In this document: one piece after another, positions 21,618 to 30,168 of the stretch
Position numbering within the stretch: the stretch's first letter is position 1
Layout of the letters: each line of letters begins with the position of its first letter
NCBI GenBank assembly: GCA_937903155.1
Contig: CALCZU010000033.1
Coordinates: forward strand, 1-39,464
Direction: 5' to 3'
Source: an uncultured Bdellovibrionales bacterium
GTDB lineage: Bacteria > Bdellovibrionota > FAC87 > UBA2466
DNA length: 39,464 bases
Program-made: the position numbers and the translations under genes
The notes under the pieces: model-generated
What the model was told of the DNA's origin: nothing
Databases searched by the model: none
The model's input: the letters and a program-made list of their open reading frames with translations, nothing else

Positions 21618-24371
21618 TCACGAACCATTCGGGAGATATATTCCTCCCGTATTCAATCGCGAACCTTCTGAGCCGCCGAAAATTAACATTCGCGTGCCGC
21701 TCCAAACCCCTGTATGTTCTCTGCGAACTTCGGGAGCGTTGGCCGTCGTGAGCGGCATCCAACTGTCCGTTAGGATATTATATTCTCCCCCGGAATTAAG
21801 ACCCACTCCATTATTTTTGCCACCAAAGATGATCATTTTCGTCCCTGTCCAAACCGCCGAATGCGCAGCACTGGGAGTCGGAGCATTCAGTGTAGCGGTA
21901 TCGTTCCACACCGTTTGATCGGGATCAAAACTTCCTCCGGTATTAAAGGAATTGGTTCCGTCAGAACTTCCCCCATAGAGAATAACTTTTGTTCCCGTCC
22001 AAACAGCTGTGTGTTGATATCGTCTGCCGAGCGGGGTACCGTTGTAGCAGGTGATTTGATTCGTTGAAGGCTCATAACACTCGAGAGAATTGCTGTAGCT
22101 ATTTCCATCCCATCCTCCAAAAGCAATCACCGTCGTACCGGTCCATACTGCCGAAAAATCCGAACGCTGGTCGAAAGCAGCGGTTGAGTAAATCCAGGTA
22201 TCCGCGTAAGGATCGTAAACGTCGATTGTGTTTAACGTCGTTGTGTTGTCGTCGCCCCCCCAGATTACCATTTTAAGATCGGCTGCAACTCCTTGGTGGC
22301 GGGCTCGCTCTCCAGCGGCACCCGCAGTCGCCGTCGCCACCCAGCTGTCTCCCGAAGCATCGTATTGACCACCGGTCGATAAATAATTTGTACCGTTGTA
22401 ACCTCCCCAAACCACCATTTTTGTCGGACTCGAACCACCAAAATAAGCAGTCGAATGAGATCCTCGCGGTTGAGGCGAGGCTAACGTCGTAGTCGTCGAC
22501 CAAGAATTCGTGACAGGGTTGAATCGTCCTCCGGTATTCACGTAAGTGGTTCCATCCCAACCACCCCAGATGACCATCTGGCTTCCCGTCCATACGGCGG
22601 AATGCAGATTTCGAATAGAGGGGGCAGAGGTCGTTGTCGTTGCAGTCCAACTATCCGCATAGAGAAAACCGTTTGCAGCCGTCGAGGTTTGCCCATCCAA
22701 ATTTCTGACGACGACATGAGCGTTTCCCATCGCATGAGCCGGCGTGAGGCAATTGATTTCTGTTTCAGAAACAAAATTTAATGTGCCACAGTTCAAGCCG
22801 TCGATTTCGACGACAACCCCGGTTGTGAAATACTTTCCCTTAATTGTAAGGTTATCTCCCCCTATAGATTCGCCGCGAAGTAGCGAGAGAGAGGTAATGA
22901 GAGGCGCAGAAGTATCCGTTGAAACCGGAGTGTAGTATCCCCCCGTATTCGTATCATAGCCTCCAAAAATATAGATTTTCGAATCTACACCGACGGATCG
23001 ATGTCTATCTCGGGCAAACGGAGCATTGAGTGTGGTCATCGCTTCCCAAGTATCGCTCACGGGATGATAGATCCCCCCGATATTTGAAGCACTGAACCCT
23101 CCGAACGTGAGCATTTCAAATCCATTCCAAACCGAAGTAGAGAAAAGATTGCTTCGCCCGCTCGGTGCCGCGAGAGTGGGCATTACCGTCCAGGTATTTG
23201 TTGCGGGGGTGTATCTACCCCCGGTGTTCACATACACGGGTCCCGCAATGGTTCCTCCAAAAATAATCATTTCAGAACCTGTCCAAACAGCCGAAGCAAG
23301 ATCGCGGGGAGCCGGAGCACTCAATGTCGACGTGCGCGTCCAAGTGTTTGTATACAGATCGTAAATCCCTCCCGTATTCACTCGACTTCCCCCGCCCCAG
23401 ATCAACATTTTCGAACCATCCCAAACGGCTGAATGATATTGGCGGGTGGTAGGAGCCAGGAGCGTTGTCATTCGACTCCAGGTATCCGTCTCCGGATCGT
23501 AGATTCCTCCTTCGTTCTGATAAGACGAACCTTGAGAGATGCCTCCGAAAGTCAGCATTTTCGAACCCGTCCAAACAGCGGTGTGAAAGTAGGCACCTGT
23601 AGGTACGTTGACCGTCGACATATCCGTCCACGTATCCGCAACCGGGTCGTACTGACTTCCAGAACGAAAAACGACCGAATAGTTTTGTGTCGCACCTCCC
23701 CAAATCAGCATTTTTGATCCTGTCCAAATAGCAGTATGAAGCACTCGGCTAAAAGTGCTCGAAGGATTGGTTTCGCTCCAACTATCGGTTACCGGATCGA
23801 ACTGGCTCCCAGTTAAAAGAGTAGTGTTGGCACTGTCCATTCCTCCCCAGATAATGATTTTCGATCCTGTCCAGATGCTAGTGTGATTCATTCGAGGACT
23901 TGGAGCGGAAGCCGTACTCGTAGAAACCCAGAAATTCCCGGTCGAATAAGTATACGGGCTACTTGCGCTTTGCGTGTCCGTATTGGTCACAACGAGATCG
24001 ACAATGCCGGCTGAATGAGCCGATGTCGTGCAAGTCAGTGTTGTGGAGTTCACTCTCGTCAGCGATGTGCACGAACTTCCTCCGACGGCAACGGTAACGC
24101 CTAGATTAAAGTCTGTCCCTGTGATCGTCAGAGCGGTTCCACCCGCCGTTAACCCTATGATTGGGTTGACGCTCACTACCGTCGGAGGATTTCCTAAAAC
24201 AACTGGAGGCGTAGGAGTGGGCGTGGGAGTCGGTGTCTCCGATGCAACCGGAGGGATTCTCGCGGCATTGATATCACTTGGCGGAGCAAGCCCAGGGCCG
24301 CACGCACAGAAAAGAAAAAGGCATGAGAAAAGACCCGCCTCAATCACTGGTTTAAAAAAATGAGAAGACAT
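21618..24371 (-). CDS. Lipoprotein with two TIG domains and two seven-repeat Kelch propellers
   Basis: A 917-aa surface or periplasmic lipoprotein. Signal with lipobox LFCAC (C24), a TP-repeat linker (about 46-56), then TIG/IPT domain 1 (about 62-143), seven Kelch repeats (about 148-485), TIG/IPT domain 2 (about 490-575), and seven more Kelch repeats (about 576-917). Each Kelch unit follows the pattern APxxRxxHSAVWTGSKMxIWGG...NTGGxYxPxTDTW. Seven repeats match one closed seven-bladed beta-propeller, so the order is TIG-propeller-TIG-propeller, probably from internal duplication. Such modules bind proteins or glycans; no catalytic residues are seen. The start has GAGATGGA upstream and a possible -10 (GATAAT). 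It is divergent from the next large lipoprotein gene. Confidence 0.88.
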   Translation of the reverse strand: MSSHFFKPVIEAGLFSCLFLFCACGPGLAPPSDINAARIPPVASETPTPTPTPTPPVVLGNPPTVVSVNPIIGLTAGGTALTITGTDFNLGVTVAVGGSSCTSLTRVNSTTLTCTTSAHSAGIVDLVVTNTDTQSASSPYTYSTGNFWVSTSTASAPSPRMNHTSIWTGSKIIIWGGMDSANTTLLTGSQFDPVTDSWSETNPSSTFSRVLHTAIWTGSKMLIWGGATQNYSVVFRSGSQYDPVADTWTDMSTVNVPTGAYFHTAVWTGSKMLTFGGISQGSSYQNEGGIYDPETDTWSRMTTLLAPTTRQYHSAVWDGSKMLIWGGGSRVNTGGIYDLYTNTWTRTSTLSAPAPRDLASAVWTGSEMIIFGGTIAGPVYVNTGGRYTPATNTWTVMPTLAAPSGRSNLFSTSVWNGFEMLTFGGFSASNIGGIYHPVSDTWEAMTTLNAPFARDRHRSVGVDSKIYIFGGYDTNTGGYYTPVSTDTSAPLITSLSLLRGESIGGDNLTIKGKYFTTGVVVEIDGLNCGTLNFVSETEINCLTPAHAMGNAHVVVRNLDGQTSTAANGFLYADSWTATTTTSAPSIRNLHSAVWTGSQMVIWGGWDGTTYVNTGGRFNPVTNSWSTTTTLASPQPRGSHSTAYFGGSSPTKMVVWGGYNGTNYLSTGGQYDASGDSWVATATAGAAGERARHQGVAADLKMVIWGGDDNTTTLNTIDVYDPYADTWIYSTAAFDQRSDFSAVWTGTTVIAFGGWDGNSYSNSLECYEPSTNQITCYNGTPLGRRYQHTAVWTGTKVILYGGSSDGTNSFNTGGSFDPDQTVWNDTATLNAPTPSAAHSAVWTGTKMIIFGGKNNGVGLNSGGEYNILTDSWMPLTTANAPEVRREHTGVWSGTRMLIFGGSEGSRLNTGGIYLPNGS

Positions 24372-24571
24372 TCCATCTCTATTATCGTCTTCTTTTTTAA
24401 GCTGAGTAACAGTTAGAAAATGGAGAAATCTTCACAATGCTACAGCCATTTTTAACGGCGTTTTCGTGCCTACGAGTGAAGCAATTGTGATCTGAATTTG
24501 GGGCTGTCATCTGCCACAAAGAGTGTTCTCGTTGTAGACAGTTTCGAGCAACGTCGTACGCACGAAATATC

Positions 24572-24587
24572 TGGCCCCAGACCTGCA
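24572..24587 (+). promoter_or_regulatory. Candidate sigma-54 promoter upstream of the triple-repeat lipoprotein
   Basis: TGGCCC-CAGAC-CTGCA keeps GG and GC at the correct 10-base distance but differs from consensus at two positions. Start would be near 24598, 26 bases before the ATG, with GGGGAG between. Confidence 0.4.
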
Positions 24588-24623
24588 TCCTCAATGCATA
24601 CACATTTGCTTTGGGGAGCTACA

Positions 24624-26033
24624 ATGATATCTTTTTCGAAAAAACAAATCTTAGTTTTTATCGGTCTTTTTCTGCTCGCTTCGTGTTCGAGCGGTAAGAG
24701 ACAAACTGCAAGTACTATCACGGTTGTCCCGCAAACGTCGGCTCAGATTTCAGGTTCAACGACACTCACAGTTACAGGCACTGCAATTCCGACCGTAACG
24801 CCTGTTCCGACACCGACTTCTAGTCCTTCAGCGGTGAGCGTTCAAGGAGCGGTTGCATTCGGAGATATCTTCTTAGCAAGTTTGAGCGAAGTTTTATTAA
24901 GCATTAATGCAAACACCGACGGCATCAGTGTCGTCAGCGTTCAAACGGCGAATCCCTTTTTACTTTCGGGTTGCCCGGTGGGAAAAGTCCTTCCCTGCAC
25001 TTTACGAATTTCGATTGATCCCAAAGCGACCGCAGGAAGATACCAAGAAAATTTAAATATCGGCTTGAGTAACGGACAAATTCTTCAAATCCCTGTCGCT
25101 GTGAATTTATTAGCGCCTGGAAATTTGGTCGCGATCCCTTCGGCGGTCGATTTAGGAAGTATCTTAACAGGACCTCAAGAAACGATTATCGCTCCCGTTA
25201 CTTTAAACAATACGGGATCTCCTTTAAAAATTCTTTCTATCTCTGCAAGTTATCCATTTATTATTTCGGGTTGTCCTACAGGTGAAACCTTAAAAGATAA
25301 TTGCGTTCTAAAAGTCGCAGTGATTCCTTCATCACCCGTCGGCCAATACCAAGGTCAAGTGACTGTGGTCACGGATACGGCTCAGGTTTTAAGAATTCCG
25401 GTATCGATTTCAGTCATTCAAGCCAGCGCGATTGCGGCTTCTCCGAGCTCGGGGGAATTAAGATCTGATTTAACCAAGTATACTTTTACTTTTAACCTAG
25501 CTCCCGCAACGACAGGACAACCGATTCGGATTAAATCGGTCTCTGTCCCAAGCCCCTTTACACTCTCCGGCTGCGCTGCGGATCAAATTGTCGGAAGCAT
25601 TCCTTGTGTAATCAATGCCATCGGATCCACTCCGAAAGGTAGTTACACCGGAAATATCGATTTCGTCTTTTCAAGCGGACAGACTTTAAGTGTTCCGTTT
25701 AAACTCGCTGTAAAAGATTATATGGTGAACGCTTACGTCACTCACGGAATGAACAACTGTGCGGCGGGCTACACTGTCGCTTCAACCGCCGACCTCAATG
25801 GATACTGCACTTTTAATTGCGGTGGGATGTCCATTTGTGTGAAGTACGCACCGGCATTGGAAGTTCCGTTGAACAGCAAGGTTGTTTCAACATACTGGCT
25901 CACCGCTCAAGGTCTTCACATCGTCGGATCTCCCGGTTGCGGCGCGGATACGCTCTCAGGTGGAATTGCAGATTGTTATGGAAACCGTTGTTACGGAAAT
26001 CGCGGACTGTGTGTCCGATTTCAAAACTACTGA
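24624..26033 (+). CDS. Lipoprotein with three Ig-like repeats and a Cys-rich C-terminal domain
   Basis: The ATG at 24624 has GGGGAG 5-7 bases upstream and starts a clean lipoprotein signal, MISFSKKQILVFIGLFLLASC (C21); an earlier frame start at 24498 would place 42 residues in front of it. After a Thr/Pro/Ser linker come three repeats of about 95 residues. Each holds PFxLSGCPxG (FLLSGCPVG, FIISGCPTG, FTLSGCAAD), a second Cys about 8-10 residues later, GxYxGxx and a closing GQxLxxPVxxxV. This is the style of ASH/Ig-like folds with one disulfide each. The last about 100 residues form a distinct domain with eight cysteines (NNCAAGY, GYCTFNC, SICVKY, GCGAD, DCYGNRC, LCVRF), likely four disulfides. 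It probably sits on the outer surface; adhesion is an inference. Confidence 0.82.
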   Translation: MISFSKKQILVFIGLFLLASCSSGKRQTASTITVVPQTSAQISGSTTLTVTGTAIPTVTPVPTPTSSPSAVSVQGAVAFGDIFLASLSEVLLSINANTDGISVVSVQTANPFLLSGCPVGKVLPCTLRISIDPKATAGRYQENLNIGLSNGQILQIPVAVNLLAPGNLVAIPSAVDLGSILTGPQETIIAPVTLNNTGSPLKILSISASYPFIISGCPTGETLKDNCVLKVAVIPSSPVGQYQGQVTVVTDTAQVLRIPVSISVIQASAIAASPSSGELRSDLTKYTFTFNLAPATTGQPIRIKSVSVPSPFTLSGCAADQIVGSIPCVINAIGSTPKGSYTGNIDFVFSSGQTLSVPFKLAVKDYMVNAYVTHGMNNCAAGYTVASTADLNGYCTFNCGGMSICVKYAPALEVPLNSKVVSTYWLTAQGLHIVGSPGCGADTLSGGIADCYGNRCYGNRGLCVRFQNY

Positions 26034-26050
26034 TTTAAAAATTTTTAACC

Positions 26051-26647
26051 CTAAAAAATTTGGTAGTGGATTGGTTTAAAAGCATAATTGTTCGACTGCT
26101 CTGCAGAGCACGCAGTTAGGCCTACAATTAAATCCATCTTTGCTTCAAAAATCACAAAATCGCCCGCCTGACTCTTTGGGGGAAGGACTTTCAATTCTCC
26201 GGTGTCCGCGTTCACCGCCACATTCATAAACGTATTGAAAGTGACCGGGATACTATCTTCCAGAATCCCATAGGCGCTTAACGCTTCGACTAAATTTCCG
26301 TGGCAGCCCCGATGAGGATTATCGTGCTGGTAAAGAATTCTAAAGGTATCTTTACTGCAAGGCGTGAGCAAAAAATCGTGGCGTCCCACCGTATCCTCCA
26401 AAATCTCCAACATGATTTGGCTGCGGTTAGAGTATAAAAAATCTTTCCGCGATAAATAAATCTTACTGTTGTAATCAAGCGTCCGTCCTGAAGACAGATA
26501 CTCTCGAATGTCGTTTTGAGAGTAACAAATCAAATCGGAGACCTGCTCTCCTTTGGGGTCGATTACTTTTAATTTTTGACCTTTTTTTAATGTGAACGCA
26601 GCCCCGGAACGGGGCTCAATCTCAGTGATAACTTCCTGTTTGCTCAT
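26051..26647 (-). CDS. DUF1989 / urea carboxylase-associated family protein (carboxyguanidine deiminase-like)
   Basis: A 198-aa cytoplasmic protein of the DUF1989 family, described as urea carboxylase-associated. Characterised members (CgdA/CgdB of Pseudomonas) form carboxyguanidine deiminase in guanidine degradation. Family features seen: SDLICYSQNDIREYLSSGRT (37-56), LLTPCSKD (C97), HRGCHGNL (C115), FNTFMNVAV (137-145), GDFVIFEAKMDLIVGLTAC (162-180, C180). The conserved His and Cys residues fit a metal or catalytic site. No carboxylase and only one DUF1989 protein is encoded here, so the exact reaction may differ from guanidine breakdown. The start overlaps the end of the YqcI/YcgG gene by 26 bp, so the two are one transcript. 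Confidence 0.83.
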   Translation of the reverse strand: MSKQEVITEIEPRSGAAFTLKKGQKLKVIDPKGEQVSDLICYSQNDIREYLSSGRTLDYNSKIYLSRKDFLYSNRSQIMLEILEDTVGRHDFLLTPCSKDTFRILYQHDNPHRGCHGNLVEALSAYGILEDSIPVTFNTFMNVAVNADTGELKVLPPKSQAGDFVIFEAKMDLIVGLTACSAEQSNNYAFKPIHYQIF

Positions 26648-27329
26648 TAGAGACCTTTCTAAACGGACATTTCCATTCTGAATCGGTCACACGCCCACTG
26701 TATTGACGTGCTTCCGATTGAATTCCAAAATCTTGCATCATCGGGTTCACGCTCCCGCTGTAAGCAATATCGCGCGAACGAATGACGTCGCGCAACCTAT
26801 TATATTTTCCCGAACTTCTGAGTGCATCAAATTGTACTTTTAGATTAAATACGATAGCGGGATGTGAAAATTTCCGCGCGGGGCGACTCGCCCCTGGATG
26901 CATTCCCACCAAATAAAAGGCCTCTCCGCCTACACTAAAACTAAAGGATTTATCCGCGGGATTCGAAGAGACTCGAGGATCCCATTTAGACGTCCGAGAG
27001 TCTTCCATGTTCAAACACTCAAGAAAACTCCAAAACTTTTTCTCAAACTGTACTTCATCTAAGTCAACCGGGCTTTTAAAAATAAGAACAAAACTGCGGA
27101 AAAGGTCGCGATCGTTTTGATACAGAACAATAAATTGGTGGATCGCTTTCAGAACTCTCCGAATTTCTTCTTCGCCCACATTGGCTAAGTCGCCAACAGT
27201 GCAATAGGTGATTTTCTGCTTTATCAAAGCGGTTCTCGCTCCCGCACAGGGATAAGCCGGGTTGGAAATAAACTCTTCAAAGTTATTTTCTAGCTCTTTC
27301 GAGATTTCTATTTGATTTGATACTTTCAT
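26622..27329 (-). CDS. YqcI/YcgG family protein (GntA-like heme-dependent guanidino N-hydroxylase family)
   Basis: A 235-aa cytoplasmic protein of the YqcI/YcgG family. A characterised relative, GntA, is a heme-dependent N-hydroxylase of a guanidino group in guanitoxin biosynthesis. Family blocks are clear: NPAYPCAGARTAL (23-35), GMHPGASRPARKF (142-154), FNLKVQFDALR (161-171), IRSRDIAYSGSVNPMMQDFG (183-202), SEARQYSGR (205-213) and WKCPF (219-223). The ATG at 27329 is the only possible start, because an in-frame TGA lies 15 bases upstream; no Shine-Dalgarno is present, so translation may be nearly leaderless from the sigma-54-like promoter. It is co-transcribed with DUF1989 and divergent from cphA, linking arginine or guanidino chemistry to cyanophycin. 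Confidence 0.82.
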   Translation of the reverse strand: MKVSNQIEISKELENNFEEFISNPAYPCAGARTALIKQKITYCTVGDLANVGEEEIRRVLKAIHQFIVLYQNDRDLFRSFVLIFKSPVDLDEVQFEKKFWSFLECLNMEDSRTSKWDPRVSSNPADKSFSFSVGGEAFYLVGMHPGASRPARKFSHPAIVFNLKVQFDALRSSGKYNRLRDVIRSRDIAYSGSVNPMMQDFGIQSEARQYSGRVTDSEWKCPFRKVSNEQTGSYH

Positions 27330-27345
27330 CGCGAGGAAGCATCAC

Positions 27346-27361
27346 AGCAATCCCCGAGCCA
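27346..27361 (-). promoter_or_regulatory. Candidate sigma-54 promoter of the YcgG-DUF1989 pair
   Basis: The minus strand reads TGGCTC-GGGGA-TTGCT: one mismatch (T for A) to TGGCAC-N5-TTGCW and correct GG-N10-GC spacing. The start site near 27335 would leave a leader of only about 6 bases. Confidence 0.55.
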
Positions 27362-27370
27362 ACTCGAAGA

Positions 27371-27388
27371 GATTGAGAGCCGTCAATC
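27371..27388. promoter_or_regulatory. Inverted repeat between two divergent sigma-54-like promoters
   Basis: GATTGA (27371-27376), six bases, TCAATC (27383-27388). A perfect 6-bp palindrome between the ycgG-type and cphA promoters; candidate operator for a regulator acting on both. Confidence 0.45.
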
Positions 27389-27416
27389 GCGACAATAAAT
27401 TGAAAATGGATTGTCT

Positions 27417-27432
27417 CGGCACCATGTTTGCA
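27417..27432 (+). promoter_or_regulatory. Candidate sigma-54 promoter of the cyanophycin operon
   Basis: CGGCAC-CATGT-TTGCA: one mismatch to consensus (first T to C), GG and GC exactly 10 bases apart. Start near 27443, 23 bases before the cphA ATG at 27466. It also overlaps the in-frame ATG at 27424 region, which argues against longer CphA starts. Confidence 0.6.
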
Positions 27433-27465
27433 GTTTCGACCCCATCATTGAAACTTAGGGAAAAT

Positions 27466-30168
27466 ATGAAGATCATTCAAACTCGTTATCTCGCCGGTCC
27501 CAACATTTTTCACAACCGTCCTGTTTCGATTTTGAAGTTAGACCTCGAATCTCTTGCCGATACATCAAGCGCCGAACTTCCCGGATTTATTGAACGACTG
27601 ACAAAGCTGCTTCCAGATCTTTACGAACATCACTGCTCACCGGGGCACAAGGGCGGTTTTATAGAGCGCTTAAATAGAGGAACTTATTTTGCTCATATCG
27701 TAGAACACATTGCTTTGGAACTTAGCGGGAAATGCGGAATTGGAGTGACCTATGGAAAGTCGATCTATGGCGGGCAACCGGGCATTTATCAGGTCATTGT
27801 CCGCTCCAAATCGAAATCGGGGATGGAGGAAATTTTGAACATTGCCGTGGGGCTCGCGAATTCTCTGGCAAAAAATGAACACTTCGATTTGGAAGAGCGG
27901 CTCAGTAGAGCTCGCCGTATCATCTCCCGAACAGAATTGGGCCCAAGCACTCGGGCCATCGTCGACGCGGCCATCGAGAAAAACATTCCGGTTTTGAGGT
28001 TAAATGACGCAAGTCTGGTGCAACTCGGATACGGTATTCATAAAACGCTGATTGAAGCCGCCGTCACCAGCCGAACAAGTTCGATCGCTCTGGGAATCGC
28101 AAAAGACAAATCGCTTACAAAAACGCTTTTATCCGATGCCTCGATTCCCGTTCCCCGTGGGGAAGAAGTTTCGACCCTTGTCAATGCGATTGCCGCCATG
28201 GAAAATCTCGGAGGGCCTGTTGCGGTTAAGCCCGTTGACGGCAACCACGGGAGAGGAGTTTCCCTCAGCATCACGAATGCAACCGAAATGGAAACAGCAT
28301 TTGCATTCGCTCAAAACCATTCTGAATACGTCTTAGTGGAAGAACTTTTCCGGGGTCAAGATTACCGAGTTCTCGTAGTCGACGGAAAAATGGTCGCGGC
28401 CGCTCTTCGCACTCCCGCTTGTGTCGTCGGAGATGGAGAGAGTTCAATTCTGTCTTTGACAGAAAGAGAAAATGAAAAACCTGAACGAGGAATTGGCCAT
28501 GAAAAGCCGATGACTCGCATTGGCTTGGGACCCGAAACAATCGCGTTTCTGAATCGAAATCAATTAAACTTGCAGTCGGTGCCGAGAAAAGGTGAGCGTG
28601 TTTTTTTGAGTGCAACTGCAAACCTATCGAAGGGAGGAACTTCTACTGACGGGACGGATGAGGTTCATCCCCAAATTCGAGACCTCTGTGAGCGTGCTGC
28701 AAGAGTAGTTGGTCTCGACATTTGTGGAATCGACCTGGTTGCAGATGACATTCGCTGTCCTCTCGCAGCGAAAGGGAATGGAATTATCGAGATCAACGCG
28801 GGCCCTGGATTAAGGATGCATCTTTTCCCGAGTGTCGGCGAACGACGCGAGGTCGGAAAAGCTATCCTCTCAATGCTGTATCCTCCTGGTGCTAAAAGTC
28901 GGATTCCCATTGTAGCGATTACCGGAACCAACGGAAAAACGACGGTGACTCGTTTAATCTCCCATGTGTTCTCAGAGTCCGGCCTCAAAGTGGGGACGAC
29001 GACGACGGGGGGAATTCAGATTGATGGAAAAACCGTCATCAAAGGCGACACCACCGGACCTGCGTCCGCGCGAACTGTCCTTTCGGACCCATCGGTTGAA
29101 ATCGCAGTTTTGGAAACTGCCCGAGGCGGAATTGTTCGCAGAGGGTTGGGATATGACTGGTCAGATGTAGGTGTTGTTACAAACATTCAATCCGATCACA
29201 TCGGTCAAGATGGAATTGAAAACATCGACGATATTATCCGGATCAAATCCTTAATCCCTGAAAGAGTACGCGAAGGCGGCACTCTCGTTCTCAACGCGGA
29301 CGATGAAAATGTGATTCGGATGATGGAAAACCCCCGCTTGATGCGATCCGACCGAAGACTCGTATACTTTTCCTTGAGTGCTCACAATCTTTTGGTGCGA
29401 AGGCACTTAAGTGAGGGAGGACGCGCGTATGTTTTAGAAGAAGGATATTTACAGGAGATCGAACGCAGCTCACAAACAAAAATTGCAAAGGTGGATGAAA
29501 TTCCCATTACAGTCAACGGAACCGCAGGGTTTCAAATTGCAAATGCTTTAGCCGCAGCCGCTGCGTGCCGAGCCGAAAATATTTCCTTCGAAACAATAAA
29601 AAAAGCTTTTTTATCGTTTCATCCCGCCGACCATAATTCAGGGCGAGCCAATCTCTTTCGAGTCGGCAAAGGGTACGCCATGGTTGATTACGGTCACAAT
29701 CCCGCAGCGTTTCGCGCCATCTGCGAGATGGCCGGCAACTGGAGAGGGCGTCGAGTCACCGGAGTTTTGAGTCTTCCCGGAGATCGAAAAGATGAAATTT
29801 TGAAGGAGTCCGGAACAATCATCGGAGATTCCTTCGATCAGGTTTATTTGCGTGAAGATAGGGATCTAAGAGGTCGAAAACCGGGAGAAGCCACTGCGCT
29901 CATCCGACACATTATAAAAACGTCTTCTCCGTCGACAAATGTTCACGAGATAGCGAATGAGCTCAGCGCCGTGAGAGCGGCGGTGGAAAATATGATTGAG
30001 AATGAGATTATTGTTATTTTTTACGACAATGACCCGACGTCTGTGACTTCCCTACTCCGAGAAATGGGAGCCACTAGCGCAACCCAAATTCCCGACCGAG
30101 TCATTCCATTGACCGCATTCCCCCCCGTCTTAGATGCGGTTGAGCTTCGAGCCGGAATTTTCCAGTAA
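27466..30168 (+). CDS. cphA: Cyanophycin synthetase
   Basis: A 900-aa CphA that polymerises Asp and Arg into cyanophycin (a poly-Asp backbone with Arg side chains), a nitrogen and carbon reserve, using two ATP-dependent modules. N-terminal region MKIIQTRYLAGPNIF is diagnostic and decides the start at 27466 (AGGGA upstream). The ATP-grasp module (about 170-470) has KPVDGNHGRGVS (255-266), which adds Arg or Asp in one of the two steps; the Mur-ligase-like module has the P-loop GTNGKTT (487-493), TARGGIVRRGLGYD, and SDHIGQDGIENIDDI; the C-terminal lobe has VDYGHNPAAFRAI and LPGDRKDE. Length equals that of other CphA1 enzymes. Its TAA overlaps the iadA ATG by 1 bp, and a sigma-54-like promoter precedes it. 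Confidence 0.95.
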   Translation: MKIIQTRYLAGPNIFHNRPVSILKLDLESLADTSSAELPGFIERLTKLLPDLYEHHCSPGHKGGFIERLNRGTYFAHIVEHIALELSGKCGIGVTYGKSIYGGQPGIYQVIVRSKSKSGMEEILNIAVGLANSLAKNEHFDLEERLSRARRIISRTELGPSTRAIVDAAIEKNIPVLRLNDASLVQLGYGIHKTLIEAAVTSRTSSIALGIAKDKSLTKTLLSDASIPVPRGEEVSTLVNAIAAMENLGGPVAVKPVDGNHGRGVSLSITNATEMETAFAFAQNHSEYVLVEELFRGQDYRVLVVDGKMVAAALRTPACVVGDGESSILSLTERENEKPERGIGHEKPMTRIGLGPETIAFLNRNQLNLQSVPRKGERVFLSATANLSKGGTSTDGTDEVHPQIRDLCERAARVVGLDICGIDLVADDIRCPLAAKGNGIIEINAGPGLRMHLFPSVGERREVGKAILSMLYPPGAKSRIPIVAITGTNGKTTVTRLISHVFSESGLKVGTTTTGGIQIDGKTVIKGDTTGPASARTVLSDPSVEIAVLETARGGIVRRGLGYDWSDVGVVTNIQSDHIGQDGIENIDDIIRIKSLIPERVREGGTLVLNADDENVIRMMENPRLMRSDRRLVYFSLSAHNLLVRRHLSEGGRAYVLEEGYLQEIERSSQTKIAKVDEIPITVNGTAGFQIANALAAAAACRAENISFETIKKAFLSFHPADHNSGRANLFRVGKGYAMVDYGHNPAAFRAICEMAGNWRGRRVTGVLSLPGDRKDEILKESGTIIGDSFDQVYLREDRDLRGRKPGEATALIRHIIKTSSPSTNVHEIANELSAVRAAVENMIENEIIVIFYDNDPTSVTSLLREMGATSATQIPDRVIPLTAFPPVLDAVELRAGIFQ

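Noticed and set aside
21694..24363. Many open frames on both strands within the Kelch gene
   Set aside because: They are shadows of a repetitive, biased coding sequence; none has a ribosome site plus recognisable protein features.
24448..24475. Possible sigma-54 promoter in front of the Kelch lipoprotein (minus strand AGGCACGAAAACGCC)
   Set aside because: GG and GC are only 9 bases apart, which is not tolerated by sigma-54.
27373..27465. Longer CphA N-terminus starting at 27373
   Set aside because: The extra 31 residues are unlike CphA N-termini and overlap the sigma-54-like promoter; MKIIQTRYLAGPN is the standard start.
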